Source: Polynucleobacter sp. AP-Reno-20A-A9 (GTDB lineage: Bacteria > Pseudomonadota > Gammaproteobacteria > Burkholderiales > Burkholderiaceae). From it: a stretch of 64,000 nucleotides of DNA. Within the stretch, counting starts at the first letter, position 1. Each line of letters opens with the position of its first letter. Below the pieces are notes generated by a model. That model made no database searches and was not told the DNA's origin. It saw nothing but the letters and a program-made list of their open reading frames with translations. This document shows, piece after piece, positions 33,458 to 42,870 of this stretch. The DNA is taken from the NCBI RefSeq assembly GCF_018882085.1, contig NZ_JACVPB010000003.1, positions 228,822 to 292,821 on the forward strand, in the 5' to 3' direction. The position numbers were made by a program, and so were the translations under genes.

Positions 33458-34438
33458 ATGCCACCTAAAATCAGGGGAATGACTGCGAATCCCACCTCCC
33501 CCAAGGCCCCGCTACGCCGCTTCACCCTGATGCTTTCAGGGGAAGATGCGCTAGATGAGCTTGACAGTAGAGATAGCCCCCATAAAGGACTGCCTCATGA
33601 GCGCTTTTTGCTCGGAGAGTTACTTCCTCTTGCCCCGGTCTTGCTTCTTGGGCAATCGAATCAAGAAATTAATCCAAACGAAGTCATTGCCTGCTTACAG
33701 CCAGTTCATCTGCACGCCACTCGAGATCACCTCATTTTGATGGGGCAAAACCAGATTGATCTGACCTCTGAAGAGTCGGCTCAGCTACTACAAGCAGCTT
33801 TGCCTTTTATCGAGGAAGATTTTCAGGACTCTGTACTGTTTCATAACCAGCATTATTGGTTTGTTCCTGCTGGCCCATTTTCTAACTTAGTCACTTACAG
33901 TGTGGACCAGGCACATGGCCGGAATATTGATTGGTGGATGCCGCGTGATACCCGAGAAGAAGGTATCGCTAAACGTTGGCGCAAACTTCAAAATGAAATC
34001 CAAATGCTTTGGCATATCGGCCCCGTCAATGAAGAGCGCGGACAACGTGGCATGCCCAGCATCAACTCAATCTGGATTAGCGGTATCGGTAAGCTCAGTG
34101 ATGTTCAAGCACCAGCATTATTAAAAAACTCACAGCGCCTCATCGGCACACACCCTATACTGGCTGGCCTTTCAAGGGTATTAAGCCTGCCACACGAAAT
34201 CGTCCTGGATGAGAAAAACTTGCTTGGCACCTTCGCCTGGCTTGATCAGCCACAAGCGGCTTGGCCAAAGTTAAGCGCGGCACTACTGAATAAACAATTG
34301 GATGAAGTGATGATCATTGACTTTCCGAAGGGTAAAGTTCGTGAACGCATTTTCACAGCCAAAGATCTCAATAAAAAATCATGGGCCTTCTGGAAAAAAG
34401 CAGAACCCCTGACTTGGAAAGAAATTAGTCAGTCATGA
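33458..34438 (+). CDS. conserved betaproteobacterial protein of unknown function
   Basis: The 326-residue product has no signal peptide or membrane segment. It resembles cytosolic proteins that sit beside recJ in related betaproteobacteria and have sometimes been labelled phosphoglycerate-mutase-like; I see no phosphoglycerate mutase active-site motif. Conserved-looking blocks are FVPAGPFSNLVT, NIDWWMPRD, and RWRKLQNEIQMLWH near residues 145-205. Two starts are possible, ATG at 33458 or ATG at 33479 just after GGGGA. It precedes recJ by 18 bases and is divergent from the lol genes. Confidence 0.75.
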   Translation: MPPKIRGMTANPTSPKAPLRRFTLMLSGEDALDELDSRDSPHKGLPHERFLLGELLPLAPVLLLGQSNQEINPNEVIACLQPVHLHATRDHLILMGQNQIDLTSEESAQLLQAALPFIEEDFQDSVLFHNQHYWFVPAGPFSNLVTYSVDQAHGRNIDWWMPRDTREEGIAKRWRKLQNEIQMLWHIGPVNEERGQRGMPSINSIWISGIGKLSDVQAPALLKNSQRLIGTHPILAGLSRVLSLPHEIVLDEKNLLGTFAWLDQPQAAWPKLSAALLNKQLDEVMIIDFPKGKVRERIFTAKDLNKKSWAFWKKAEPLTWKEISQS

Positions 34439-34456
34439 GTTACGCATGAGTTTTAT

Positions 34457-36217
34457 ATGAATTTATTTTCTCAACGCCCCTTCTCGGAACGCACCGCTAC
34501 CTGGTTAGCGCAGAGCGGTTTACATCCACTTCTAGCCAGACTCTATGCCGCTCGTGGTCTGCAATCACCGGAAGAACTCTCACTTGATTTAAAACAACTG
34601 CTTTCGCCAGTAGAACTGAAGAATTGCATTAGCACTGCCGCTTTACTCGCCGATATCCTTGAGAAAAAAGAGCCCATGCTCATCGTCGCAGACTATGACT
34701 GCGATGGCGCGACCGCATGTGCTGTGGGTCTGCGTGGCTTACGCTTGCTGGGCGGCCCCGAGACTCCAATTCAGTTTCTAGTTCCGAACCGCTTCACGAT
34801 GGGCTATGGACTGACGCCTGAAGTTGTTGAGCTGGCAGCACAGCAATCCCCAAAACCCAAATACCTCATCACCGTGGACAACGGCATCGCTAGCGAAGCA
34901 GGTGTAGATCGCGCCCGCGAACTGGGTATGGAAGTGATTGTGACTGACCATCATCTTCCCGGCGATAACTTACCTAAGGCTTTAGCTATTGTTAATCCCA
35001 ATCAACCCGCTTGCAGCTTTCCTAGCAAAGCACTCGCTGGTGTTGGTGTGATGTTTTACCTGCTTGTCGCGCTGCGCGCTGAACTTCGTAAGCGTGGAAA
35101 ATTTACAAATGAGACTCAACCTAAAGTAGAGAACCTGTTAGATCTTGTCGCCTTGGGTACTGTTGCTGACGTAGCGCAACTCGACCGCAATAATCGAGTG
35201 TTAGTTTCCAACGGCTTGAAACGTATTCGCGCTGGGATATCTCAGCCAGGCATTCAGGCGCTATTTCAAGCGGCAACTCGAGACCCACGTAAAGCAAATA
35301 CCTTTGATCTAGGCTTTGCTATCGGCCCTAGACTCAATGCTGCTGGGCGTCTAGCAGATATGACCTTAGGCATCCGCTTGCTACTCACTGACAATACGGA
35401 TGAGGCACTCAATCTTGCGCATGAACTCGATCGCATTAATCGCGAACGCCGTGTGATTGAAACGGGCATGCAAGAAACTGCCCTCTCTCATCTTGCCGAA
35501 GATCAGCTTGACGGCACTATGGCTGAGCGCACCAGCATTTGCCTATGGAACCCAGAATGGCATCAGGGCGTTGTTGGTATTGTGGCTTCACGACTGAAGG
35601 AGCGCTTTAATCGCCCAGCGATTGTGTTTGCACCTGCAGACGGCAGCACGGGGGAAGAACTCCGCGGCTCCGGTCGTTCCCTTATCGGCTTTCATTTAAG
35701 AGATGCCTTAGATCTTGTTTCAAAGCGTGAGCCTGGACTCATATTGAAGTTTGGTGGTCATGCGATGGCTGCAGGCCTCACAATTCGGAAAAGTGATTTT
35801 GAAAAGTTTGATGCCTGCTTTCAGGAAGTAGCAAATGGCTTATTGACGGATGAGTTACTAGAACGTCGCCATGCCCACGATGGCGAATTAGAGCTCTCTG
35901 AATTTACCTCTGAAATTGGGGACCTACTGGCCGAAGAGATCTGGGGTCAAGGCTTCCCTCAGCCCGTTTTCTACGGGGAATTTGAGATTACCCAGCAAAG
36001 CCTGATGAAAGAAAAGCATTTACGACTGATGGTTCGCCCCATCGGCAGATCCGAACTCAAGCCGACGAACAAACCATTTACCGCCGTTTGGTTTAACCGC
36101 ACTCAAAGCCTGCCAGCCAAAGCTAAATTAGCCTATCGCCTTGTAACCGACCGTTATCAGGGTCAAGCCCGTGTGCAGTTGATGATTGAGGCCCATGACG
36201 AGGCAGCCAGCACCTAA
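34457..36217 (+). CDS. recJ: single-stranded-DNA-specific exonuclease RecJ
   Basis: RecJ digests single-stranded DNA 5' to 3' in recombination and mismatch repair. The 586-residue protein has the DHH-family motifs VADYDCDGATA near residue 78, VTDHHLPG near residue 165, DVAQL with NRVLVSNGL near residue 240, and the DHHA1 motif GGHAMAAG near residue 435, followed by an OB-type domain. The length fits. It is 18 bases after the preceding gene and followed by prfB. Confidence 0.96.
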   Translation: MNLFSQRPFSERTATWLAQSGLHPLLARLYAARGLQSPEELSLDLKQLLSPVELKNCISTAALLADILEKKEPMLIVADYDCDGATACAVGLRGLRLLGGPETPIQFLVPNRFTMGYGLTPEVVELAAQQSPKPKYLITVDNGIASEAGVDRARELGMEVIVTDHHLPGDNLPKALAIVNPNQPACSFPSKALAGVGVMFYLLVALRAELRKRGKFTNETQPKVENLLDLVALGTVADVAQLDRNNRVLVSNGLKRIRAGISQPGIQALFQAATRDPRKANTFDLGFAIGPRLNAAGRLADMTLGIRLLLTDNTDEALNLAHELDRINRERRVIETGMQETALSHLAEDQLDGTMAERTSICLWNPEWHQGVVGIVASRLKERFNRPAIVFAPADGSTGEELRGSGRSLIGFHLRDALDLVSKREPGLILKFGGHAMAAGLTIRKSDFEKFDACFQEVANGLLTDELLERRHAHDGELELSEFTSEIGDLLAEEIWGQGFPQPVFYGEFEITQQSLMKEKHLRLMVRPIGRSELKPTNKPFTAVWFNRTQSLPAKAKLAYRLVTDRYQGQARVQLMIEAHDEAAST

Positions 36218-36251
36218 GGGTCCAGGGCAATAACCCCCTTATAATCAAGGG

Positions 36252-37356
36252 ATGGAAGCTGAACAACTAAACACTATTTCGAATACCTTGTCTGATCTGC
36301 TCACTCGTGAGCAAGCTCTTCGGGGGTATCTTTGACTTCGAAGTAAAGTCACGTCGCCTTACCGAAGTTAACTCCATTCTGGAGGATCCCACCATTTGGG
36401 ATGATCAAAAGAAAGCACAAGCGCTGGGCAAAGAGAAGAAATTGCTCGACGGTGTAGTTGCGACTCTTACCGATCTCAATACCAATATTACTAGCGCTCT
36501 TGAGCTGTTTGACATGGCCAAAGAAGAAAGCGATTTTGAAACCATTGCTGCTATTGCACAGGATGTTGAGGGCTACAGCAAGACTATCGGTGACTTAGAG
36601 TTCCGCCGCATGTTCCACAACGAGATGGATTCATGTAATTGCTTTATCGATATTCAAGCAGGTGCAGGTGGCACTGAAGCCTGTGATTGGGCCAGCATGC
36701 TGTATCGCCAATACCTGAAGTATTGCGAGCGCAAAGGTTACAAAACAGAAATCCTCGAAGAATCTGATGGTGACGTTGCAGGCATTAAGAGCGCCACTAT
36801 CAAAGTTGATGGCGAATATGCTTACGGCCACCTCCGCTCAGAAACAGGTGTCCATCGCTTGGTGCGTAAATCCCCTTTTGACTCTTCAAATGGTCGCCAC
36901 ACATCCTTTGCTTCTATCTATGTGTATCCAGAGATTGACGACTCCATTGAGATTGACGTTAATCCTGCAGATATTCGTACCGATACCTACCGCGCCTCTG
37001 GTGCAGGTGGTCAGCACATTAACAAAACAGACTCAGCTGTTCGCTTAACGCATATTCCAACGGGGATTGTGGTGCAGTGTCAGAACGATCGTAGCCAACA
37101 CCGCAACCGTGCTGAAGCGATGAGCATGCTCAAGTCTCGCCTCTATGAACATGAGATGCAAAAGCGCCGTGCCGAACAAGACAAATTAGAAGCAAGCAAG
37201 ACCGATGTGGGTTGGGGCCACCAAATCCGCTCCTACGTTCTAGATCAAAGCCGTATTAAAGACTTGCGCACTAACGTCGAAATCTCTAATACTCAAAAAG
37301 TATTAGATGGTGATCTTGATGCCTTTATTGAAGCCAGCCTAAAACAAGGCGTGTAA
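36252..37356 (+). CDS. prfB: peptide chain release factor 2 (programmed +1 frameshift)
   Basis: RF2 terminates at UGA and UAA. Translation from ATG at 36252 runs 27 codons to CTT and then an in-frame TGA (36333-36335); skipping T36333 enters the downstream frame (GAC at 36334) that runs to 37356, giving a 367-residue protein. The product has the stop-codon-recognition region and the catalytic [12 protein letters not shown] (GGQ) motif. The slip site is preceded by GGGGG four bases before CTT, as in E. coli. The gene is autoregulated by RF2 level. A shorter GTG start at 36307 is not needed. lysS follows by 32 bases, the same order as in E. coli. Confidence 0.97.
36322..36335 (+). promoter_or_regulatory. 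prfB: prfB programmed frameshift signal
   Basis: The site reads GGGGG-TAT-CTT-TGA: an internal Shine-Dalgarno-like G-run, the slippery CTT codon and the UGA stop, followed by C. When RF2 is scarce the ribosome slips +1 from CTT to TTT and decodes GAC. The sequence is essentially the same as the known E. coli element. Confidence 0.97.
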
Positions 37357-37388
37357 AAACCAACTCCCATTACTGCACCACTATAGAC

Positions 37389-38939
37389 ATGAACGATAAA
37401 ACCCATTTAGATACCGCCCCAGCCACCGAAGTAGTTGATGAGAATCACATCATTGCGGAGCGCCGTGAAAAACTGGCCAAGCTTCGTGCAGGTGGCGTTG
37501 CATTTCCGAATGACTTTGTTCCTACCCATTTAGCAGCTGATTTGCATGCTCACTACGATAGCCTCACTAAAGAAGAGCTAGCTGCGAAAAAGGTTCATGT
37601 CAAAGTGGCAGGCCGTATGGTTCTTAAGCGAGTCATGGGTAAAGCTAGCTTTGCCACCATTCAAGATCGCAGCGGACAGATTCAGTTCTACATCAATGAT
37701 GAGCTGAGCGGCGCTGATGTTCATGGCGCCTTCAAGCACTGGGATATGGGTGACTTCATCTCTGCTGAAGGCAATCTCTTTAAGACCAATAAAGGCGAGC
37801 TGTCTGTTGAGTGCAGTAACTTACGCTTACTCAGCAAATCACTGCGTCCACTGCCTGATAAGTTCCATGGCCTATCAGACCTAGAGACTAAATACCGTCA
37901 GCGCTATGTAGATTTAATTGTTAATCCAGAAAGTCGTAATACATTCAAAGCACGTAGCAATGCAATCGCTTCATTACGTCGCCATATGTTAGATGCCGAC
38001 TTCATGGAAGTAGAGACACCAATGCTCCACCCTATCCCTGGTGGCGCAGCAGCGAAGCCCTTCATTACTCACCACAACGCACTCGACATGCAAATGTTCT
38101 TGCGTATTGCTCCAGAGCTTTACCTCAAGCGTTTAGTGGTCGGCGGTTTTGAGCGTGTCTTTGAAATCAATCGCAACTTCCGTAACGAAGGCGTAAGCCC
38201 ACGTCACAATCCAGAATTCACAATGATGGAGTTCTATGCAGCCTACACGGACTACCGTTGGCTGATGGATTTCACGGAAGGCTTGATTCGTGCAGCTGCA
38301 ATGGATGCGCAAGGCACCGCCGTTTTAACACACCAAGGTCGCGAGCTTGACCTCAGCAAGCCATTCCAACGTCTAACGATTACGGAAGCCATCCTCAAGT
38401 ACTGCGGCCAGTCAGGTAAGAGCTATGAAGCCGCTCAATTGGATGACATCAACTTCATCCGCACTGAGCTGAAAAAGGGTGGTGAGAACCCAGATGCCCC
38501 AACCCTCAAGAATGCCGGGATTGGCGCACTTCAATTAGCCTTATTTGAATTAGTGGCCGAAGAACATCTTTGGGAGCCAACTTACATCATTGATTACCCA
38601 ATTGAAGTCAGCCCACTGGCTAGAGAGTCCGATACTCGCCCAGGCATTACTGAGCGCTTCGAACTCTTCATCACCGGTCGTGAAATTGCCAACGGCTTCT
38701 CTGAACTCAACGATGCAGAAGATCAAGCCAATCGCTTCCGCAAGCAAGTAGAGCAAAAAGAAGCGGGCGATGAGGAAGCCATGTACTTTGACCATGACTT
38801 CATCCGCGCTCTCGAGTACGGTATGCCTCCAACAGGTGGCTGCGGCATTGGTATCGATCGTTTAGTGATGTTACTGACTGATGCGCCCAATATTCGTGAT
38901 GTGATTCTGTTCCCGCACTTACGTCGTGAAGAAGAGTAA
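37389..38939 (+). CDS. lysS: lysyl-tRNA synthetase (class II)
   Basis: LysS charges tRNA-Lys. The 516-residue protein has the N-terminal OB-fold anticodon-binding domain ([23 protein letters not shown] near residue 75) and the class II core: motif 1 around [16 protein letters not shown], motif 2 [18 protein letters not shown] near residue 265, and motif 3 [15 protein letters not shown] near residue 480. Its stop is followed by an intrinsic terminator shared with the convergent cysK gene. Confidence 0.98.
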   Translation: MNDKTHLDTAPATEVVDENHIIAERREKLAKLRAGGVAFPNDFVPTHLAADLHAHYDSLTKEELAAKKVHVKVAGRMVLKRVMGKASFATIQDRSGQIQFYINDELSGADVHGAFKHWDMGDFISAEGNLFKTNKGELSVECSNLRLLSKSLRPLPDKFHGLSDLETKYRQRYVDLIVNPESRNTFKARSNAIASLRRHMLDADFMEVETPMLHPIPGGAAAKPFITHHNALDMQMFLRIAPELYLKRLVVGGFERVFEINRNFRNEGVSPRHNPEFTMMEFYAAYTDYRWLMDFTEGLIRAAAMDAQGTAVLTHQGRELDLSKPFQRLTITEAILKYCGQSGKSYEAAQLDDINFIRTELKKGGENPDAPTLKNAGIGALQLALFELVAEEHLWEPTYIIDYPIEVSPLARESDTRPGITERFELFITGREIANGFSELNDAEDQANRFRKQVEQKEAGDEEAMYFDHDFIRALEYGMPPTGGCGIGIDRLVMLLTDAPNIRDVILFPHLRREEE

Positions 38940-38956
38940 TCATTCTTGAAATAAAC

Positions 38957-38983
38957 AAAAGGCACCCTAGGGTGCCTTTTTTA
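38957..38983. terminator. bidirectional terminator between lysS and cysK
   Basis: AAAAGGCACCC (38957-38967) and GGGTGCCTTTT (38970-38980) form a stem with a tiny centre, followed by TTTTTT on the plus strand and by an A/T run on the minus strand. It ends lysS and can end the convergent cysK transcript. Confidence 0.85.
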
Positions 38984-39005
38984 TTGCCGAGCAGAGAGTG
39001 CTGCG

Positions 39006-39977
39006 TTACGCTGGCAAACCTTTTTCATCAAATACGCCTTCAAATAAAGCTGAGCTCAAGTAACGCTCGGCCGTATCTGGAAGAACCACCACGATCGTTT
39101 TACCCGCGTATTCAGGCTTCTTGGCAAGACGAACGGCAACTGCAGCTGCTGCGCCACAGGAGATGCCCACCAAAATACCCTCTTCTTTAGCAATGCGGCG
39201 CGCGAACTCAATCGCCTCTTCATTGCTCACTTGCTCAACTTTATCGACCACTGATAAATCCAGATTGTCCGGAATAAATCCGGCGCCAATACCCTGAATC
39301 TTATGCGGTGCCGGTTTAATTTCTTCACCATTCAATTTTTGTGTGATGACTGGACTTGAAGTTGGCTCAACAGCTACTACCTCAATATTCTTTTTCTTGG
39401 TGTTCTTGATGTAACGAGCGACACCCGTAATTGTTCCGCCAGTACCAACGCCCGCTACAAATACATCAATCTTGCCATCAGTGTCTTCCCAGATTTCTGG
39501 GCCGGTAGTCTTTTCATGAATCGCTGGATTCGATGGATTGCTAAATTGCTGTAGTAAGACATATTTAGAATCTGACTCAGCAATCTCCTTAGCCTTAGCA
39601 ACAGCGCCATTCATACCCTTGGGACCTTCGGTCAAAACAATCTTCGCACCCAAAGCAGTGAGCAATTTGCGGCGCTCAATACTCATGGTTTCGGGCATGG
39701 TTAGCGTAAGTGGGATGCCACGCGCTGCTGCTACGAAAGCCAAAGCAATGCCAGTATTGCCACTAGTCGGCTCAACCAGTTCTTTACCTGGGCCTAAGAT
39801 ACCTTGTTCTTGCGCATCATTAATCATGGCCACACCAATACGACACTTCACTGAATAGGCTGGATTACGGCCTTCAATCTTGGCAAGCACAGTTGCTTTA
39901 GCGCCATCAGTTACGCGATTTAAACGTACCAAGGGAGTCTTGCCAATGGTTTGGGAGTTATCGGTAAAGTAAGTCAT
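39006..39977 (-). CDS. cysK: cysteine synthase A (O-acetylserine sulfhydrylase)
   Basis: CysK makes cysteine from O-acetylserine and sulfide with PLP. The 323-residue protein (ATG at 39977, AGGAATTTCT before it) matches the length of E. coli CysK. PLP Lys44 lies in [11 protein letters not shown]; the substrate loop [11 protein letters not shown] and the PLP-phosphate loop [12 protein letters not shown] are present. A frame open to 40016 would add 13 unlikely residues. The SVKCRIG motif and length favour CysK over CysM. It functionally links to the sulfate assimilation genes 3 kb away. Confidence 0.95.
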   Translation of the reverse strand: MTYFTDNSQTIGKTPLVRLNRVTDGAKATVLAKIEGRNPAYSVKCRIGVAMINDAQEQGILGPGKELVEPTSGNTGIALAFVAAARGIPLTLTMPETMSIERRKLLTALGAKIVLTEGPKGMNGAVAKAKEIAESDSKYVLLQQFSNPSNPAIHEKTTGPEIWEDTDGKIDVFVAGVGTGGTITGVARYIKNTKKKNIEVVAVEPTSSPVITQKLNGEEIKPAPHKIQGIGAGFIPDNLDLSVVDKVEQVSNEEAIEFARRIAKEEGILVGISCGAAAAVAVRLAKKPEYAGKTIVVVLPDTAERYLSSALFEGVFDEKGLPA

Positions 39978-40158
39978 AGAAATTCCTAAAAAAGGGAAAC
40001 CAGCTGAAATGTCCACATATCTTATGGCATGACCCTATTTTTGTAAAACAAGCTAAGCGCATAAGCTAATTACTAAAAACACTATTAATACCCTCTTTTC
40101 TGCCATCTTTAAGACTTAGAATCAATTACGTTACAAATCAATTACAGCCAAAGACTTA

Positions 40159-41139
40159 ATGCACACCTCACGACGAAGCCTTCTCAAATCCCTGCTATCC
40201 ATAGCGGTAATTTCAGCAATCCCGCTGACTACGAGGGCAAGCGCATTGTGGCCCAATAGACCTATCAGGTTAATTGTTCCGGCCGCTCCCGGCGGAAGTC
40301 TTGATATTTTGGCCCGCACCGTTGCAAAAGAATTAACAACCAGACTAAATCAAACTGTCATGGTCGAAAATATGCCTGGTGGCGGTAGCAATATTGCATT
40401 TGGATATGTTGCCAAAGCAAACCCTGATGGGTATACCTTGCTAGTGGGTTGGGATAGCCTTGCGATTAATCCAGCTCTTTACCCATCCCTTCCTTATAAG
40501 TTAGATCAATTTGCACCTATTTCACTTGCCATTACTGCACCGCAAGTATTGGTAGTGGGACCTAAACTCCCAGTGAAAAATCTAAAGACTTTTATTGAAG
40601 TTGCTAGAAGAGATCCTAGTGGAATCAGTATGGCGAATGCAGGAAATGGCAGCCCAGGCCATCTCGCCGCCGCACTTCTTGAATCAAAAGCAGAGATTAA
40701 ATTCAACAATATCCCCTACAAAGGCGGCGCTCCAGCAGTAGCTGATTTACTGGCGGGACATGTTGATGCATTAATGGTTACCTTGGCAGCAGCTCTGCCA
40801 CATATTCAGTCAGGCAGACTGACTGCTTTAGGTGTAAGTTCCGCAAAGAGATCCACAGGTGCACCAACAATACCTACCATTGCGGAAGCTGGGCTTGCTG
40901 GGTATGACTTGAACTCATGGCAAGGATTTTTAGCGCCTGCTGGCACGCCGAATGAAATTATTCGTTTGCTAAACAAAGAAATCGTTGCAAGTCTGAATAA
41001 TCCAGAAACTAAAAAGAAATTAATCGCAGATGGTTTTGAGGTCGTTGCCAGCTCCCCAAAGGTCCTCGGAGAATATCTTGCTAGCTCCACACCTAAATGG
41101 GCAAAGTTGGTAAAAGATTCTGGCGCAAAGGTTGACTAA
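40159..41139 (+). CDS. Bug/TctC-type tripartite tricarboxylate transporter substrate-binding protein
   Basis: The 326-residue protein has a signal peptide with twin arginines (HTSRRSLLKSLLS) ending at about TTRAS, and then the typical Bug sequence WPNRPIRLIVPAAPGGSLDILARTV with the family's SANAGNGSPGHLAAAL-like block. Bug proteins bind carboxylates, amino acids or related solutes in the periplasm. No TctA or TctB membrane gene is beside it, so it is an orphan; many betaproteobacteria hold dozens of these. The ligand cannot be predicted. Confidence 0.88.
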   Translation: MHTSRRSLLKSLLSIAVISAIPLTTRASALWPNRPIRLIVPAAPGGSLDILARTVAKELTTRLNQTVMVENMPGGGSNIAFGYVAKANPDGYTLLVGWDSLAINPALYPSLPYKLDQFAPISLAITAPQVLVVGPKLPVKNLKTFIEVARRDPSGISMANAGNGSPGHLAAALLESKAEIKFNNIPYKGGAPAVADLLAGHVDALMVTLAAALPHIQSGRLTALGVSSAKRSTGAPTIPTIAEAGLAGYDLNSWQGFLAPAGTPNEIIRLLNKEIVASLNNPETKKKLIADGFEVVASSPKVLGEYLASSTPKWAKLVKDSGAKVD

Positions 41140-41163
41140 TCTAAATACCGATTGAAGTCATTT

Positions 41164-41646
41164 CTATTGCTTGGTCTTTTTGAAGAATGTGATTACTAAG
41201 ACCAACAAGATCAGTGCAAACCAAAGCAAAGACCACTCAGGAACTTGCAATCCTAAGATCGCAGGAAGTTGTGCTGAGCACAAGCCATCTGCTTTAAATA
41301 GCCAAGGCAAACCGTTGGCTAGTTGAAGCTGGTTAATCCAAATCTCTAAGGGATCTATTCCGCAGGATTCACCTGGGTGAGATAAAAGCCAAACATGGTG
41401 CCCAGCTACTGCTACCCCATATCCAGCAGCCAAGATAGCTAAACCATGAAATAGCTTTCTGAACATTGGAATACCAGCCGCAAAAAAGCAAGCAATCGCT
41501 ATACCCAGGTATCCGACTCTTTGCAAAATGCACAAAGGGCACGGCAAGAAGCTAACTCCTTGATAACCCACCTGTTGCAATACCAGCGCAAAAGCTACCA
41601 AGCCTAGGCTTAGGAAGGAGAGGGATAAATATTGGGCTCTAGTCAT
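41164..41646 (-). CDS. dsbB: disulfide bond formation protein DsbB
   Basis: DsbB reoxidises DsbA and passes electrons to quinone in the inner membrane. The 160-residue protein has four membrane segments, the first periplasmic cysteine pair in CPLCILQR and the second pair in GESCG and DGLCSAQL. ATG at 41646 is preferred to the preceding GTG at 41649. It is convergent with the Bug gene and divergent from fpr. Confidence 0.93.
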   Translation of the reverse strand: MTRAQYLSLSFLSLGLVAFALVLQQVGYQGVSFLPCPLCILQRVGYLGIAIACFFAAGIPMFRKLFHGLAILAAGYGVAVAGHHVWLLSHPGESCGIDPLEIWINQLQLANGLPWLFKADGLCSAQLPAILGLQVPEWSLLWFALILLVLVITFFKKTKQ

Positions 41647-41798
41647 CACACAATCATAGTGGCATCAGCTTTTAAAGCCCCAAATCTTGGCTTTATTACT
41701 AAAAGTGCATTGGATATGAAAAGTTAATCCGTCAATCCCCCGGAAATAGGGTGATTTTTGAGGATAATCAACGTTTTGCAAAATTAATTAAGCTTTCT

Positions 41799-42575
41799 AT
41801 GGCCGCATACAATACCGAAACCGTTTTAACCGTTCATCATTGGAACGACACTCTTTTTAGCTTTACCACCACTCGTAATAAGGGCTTGCGTTTTCGTAGC
41901 GGCCACTTCTTGATGATTGGTCTTGAGGTTGAGGGCAAACCTTTGGTGCGTGCTTACAGCGTTGCTAGCCCGAACTATGAAGAGCATCTCGAGTTCTTGA
42001 GCATTAAAGTGCAAGATGGTCCGTTGACATCACGCCTTCAGAAGATACAAGTGGGCGATCCAATCTTGGTGAGCGAAAAGTCGGTTGGCACATTGGTGCT
42101 CGATGACCTGAACCCAGGCAAGCATCTCTACCTATTTAGTACCGGCACTGGGTTGGCTCCATTTATGAGCATCATCCGCGATCCAGAAACTTATGAAAAG
42201 TTTGAGAAGGTTGTTCTCATTCATGGTGTTCGTCTGGTCAGTGAATTAGCTTATGCCGATTACATCCGTGACGAACTCACTCAAGATGAATTCTTGGGCG
42301 ATCTCATTCGTGAAAAACTGATCTACTATCCAACAGTGACACGCGAAGCATTCAAGCACACTGGTCGCCTCACTACCGCAATTGAATCAGGTCAACTTTT
42401 CAAAGATATTGGTCTTCCGCCGCTCGATCCAGCAGTGGATCGTGCCATGATTTGCGGTAGCCCCTCTATGCTCAAAGAAACCTCTGAGATGTTGGATGCC
42501 AAAGGCTTCAAAGTCTCACCAAGCCTAGGCCAGATGGGTGACTATGTCTTTGAACGTGCTTTCGTAGAGAAGTAA
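41799..42575 (+). CDS. fpr: ferredoxin--NADP+ reductase
   Basis: Fpr moves electrons between NADPH and ferredoxin or flavodoxin with FAD. The 258-residue protein begins MAAYNTETVLTVHHW, the start expected for the betaproteobacterial family; the longer GTG reading at 41751 adds 16 non-homologous residues. FAD binding is shown by RAYSVASPNYEEHLEF near residue 50 and NADP binding by FSTGTGLAPFMSII near residue 112. It precedes the sulfate assimilation cluster and could supply electrons to Fe-S enzymes, but that link is inference. Confidence 0.94.
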   Translation: MAAYNTETVLTVHHWNDTLFSFTTTRNKGLRFRSGHFLMIGLEVEGKPLVRAYSVASPNYEEHLEFLSIKVQDGPLTSRLQKIQVGDPILVSEKSVGTLVLDDLNPGKHLYLFSTGTGLAPFMSIIRDPETYEKFEKVVLIHGVRLVSELAYADYIRDELTQDEFLGDLIREKLIYYPTVTREAFKHTGRLTTAIESGQLFKDIGLPPLDPAVDRAMICGSPSMLKETSEMLDAKGFKVSPSLGQMGDYVFERAFVEK

Positions 42576-42586
42576 TCGATTTGTCT

Positions 42587-42640
42587 CTATATATCTAAAA
42601 GTCATTTAGATATCGCTATATATTCCTTGTAGATATATAG
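42587..42640. promoter_or_regulatory. AT-rich inverted repeats upstream of the sulfate assimilation operon
   Basis: CTATATATCTA (42587-42597) is the exact reverse complement of TAGATATATAG (42630-42640), and two imperfect copies, TTTAGATATCGC and GCTATATATTCC, lie between them. The block ends about 48 bases before the small ORF. Its form is that expected of an operator for a LysR-type or other dimeric regulator such as CysB; binding is not shown by sequence. Confidence 0.55.
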
Positions 42641-42655
42641 ACCCCTTGGTACATT
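42627..42655 (+). promoter_or_regulatory. weak sigma-70-like promoter for the cys operon
   Basis: TTGTAG (42627-42632) and TACATT (42650-42655) are 17 bases apart, each a four-of-six match to consensus. The -35 lies inside the last inverted-repeat half, consistent with regulation from that site. Confidence 0.35.
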
Positions 42656-42687
42656 GTCTCTAACGAGATATTTACCAAGGAATTGCA

Positions 42688-42852
42688 ATGTCACCAGTCA
42701 GAGAGCACTTCAATCCAGTCATCACCAATTTACTGCGTCAGCATGATCGCCTAGCCCATGATCAAGTTGAAGAGCGCAAAAGCTTTCAGCGTCAAATTTT
42801 GTTTCTCATGAACGCAATAAAGCTCGAAGAATTCGAGCAATCATTTGCCTAA
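42688..42852 (+). CDS. 54-residue protein of unknown function, first ORF of the cys cluster
   Basis: An ORF too short for many gene callers runs from ATG at 42688 to TAA at 42852, with AAGGA about seven bases upstream. The product (starting MSPVREHFNPVITNLL) is charged, rich in Gln, Arg, Glu and His, likely helical, with no cysteine, signal peptide or membrane segment. The next gene starts 18 bases after its stop. I do not recognise a family. It may be a small regulator or a leader cistron; codon use resembles the neighbours and favours a true gene. Confidence 0.55.
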   Translation: MSPVREHFNPVITNLLRQHDRLAHDQVEERKSFQRQILFLMNAIKLEEFEQSFA

Positions 42853-42870
42853 GTAAGAGAGGCAAATATC

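Noticed and set aside
36307..37356. prfB beginning at the internal GTG, or prfB as a pseudogene broken by TGA
   Set aside because: The upstream ATG with the exact GGGGG-TAT-CTT-TGA-C signal explains the stop as the known programmed frameshift.
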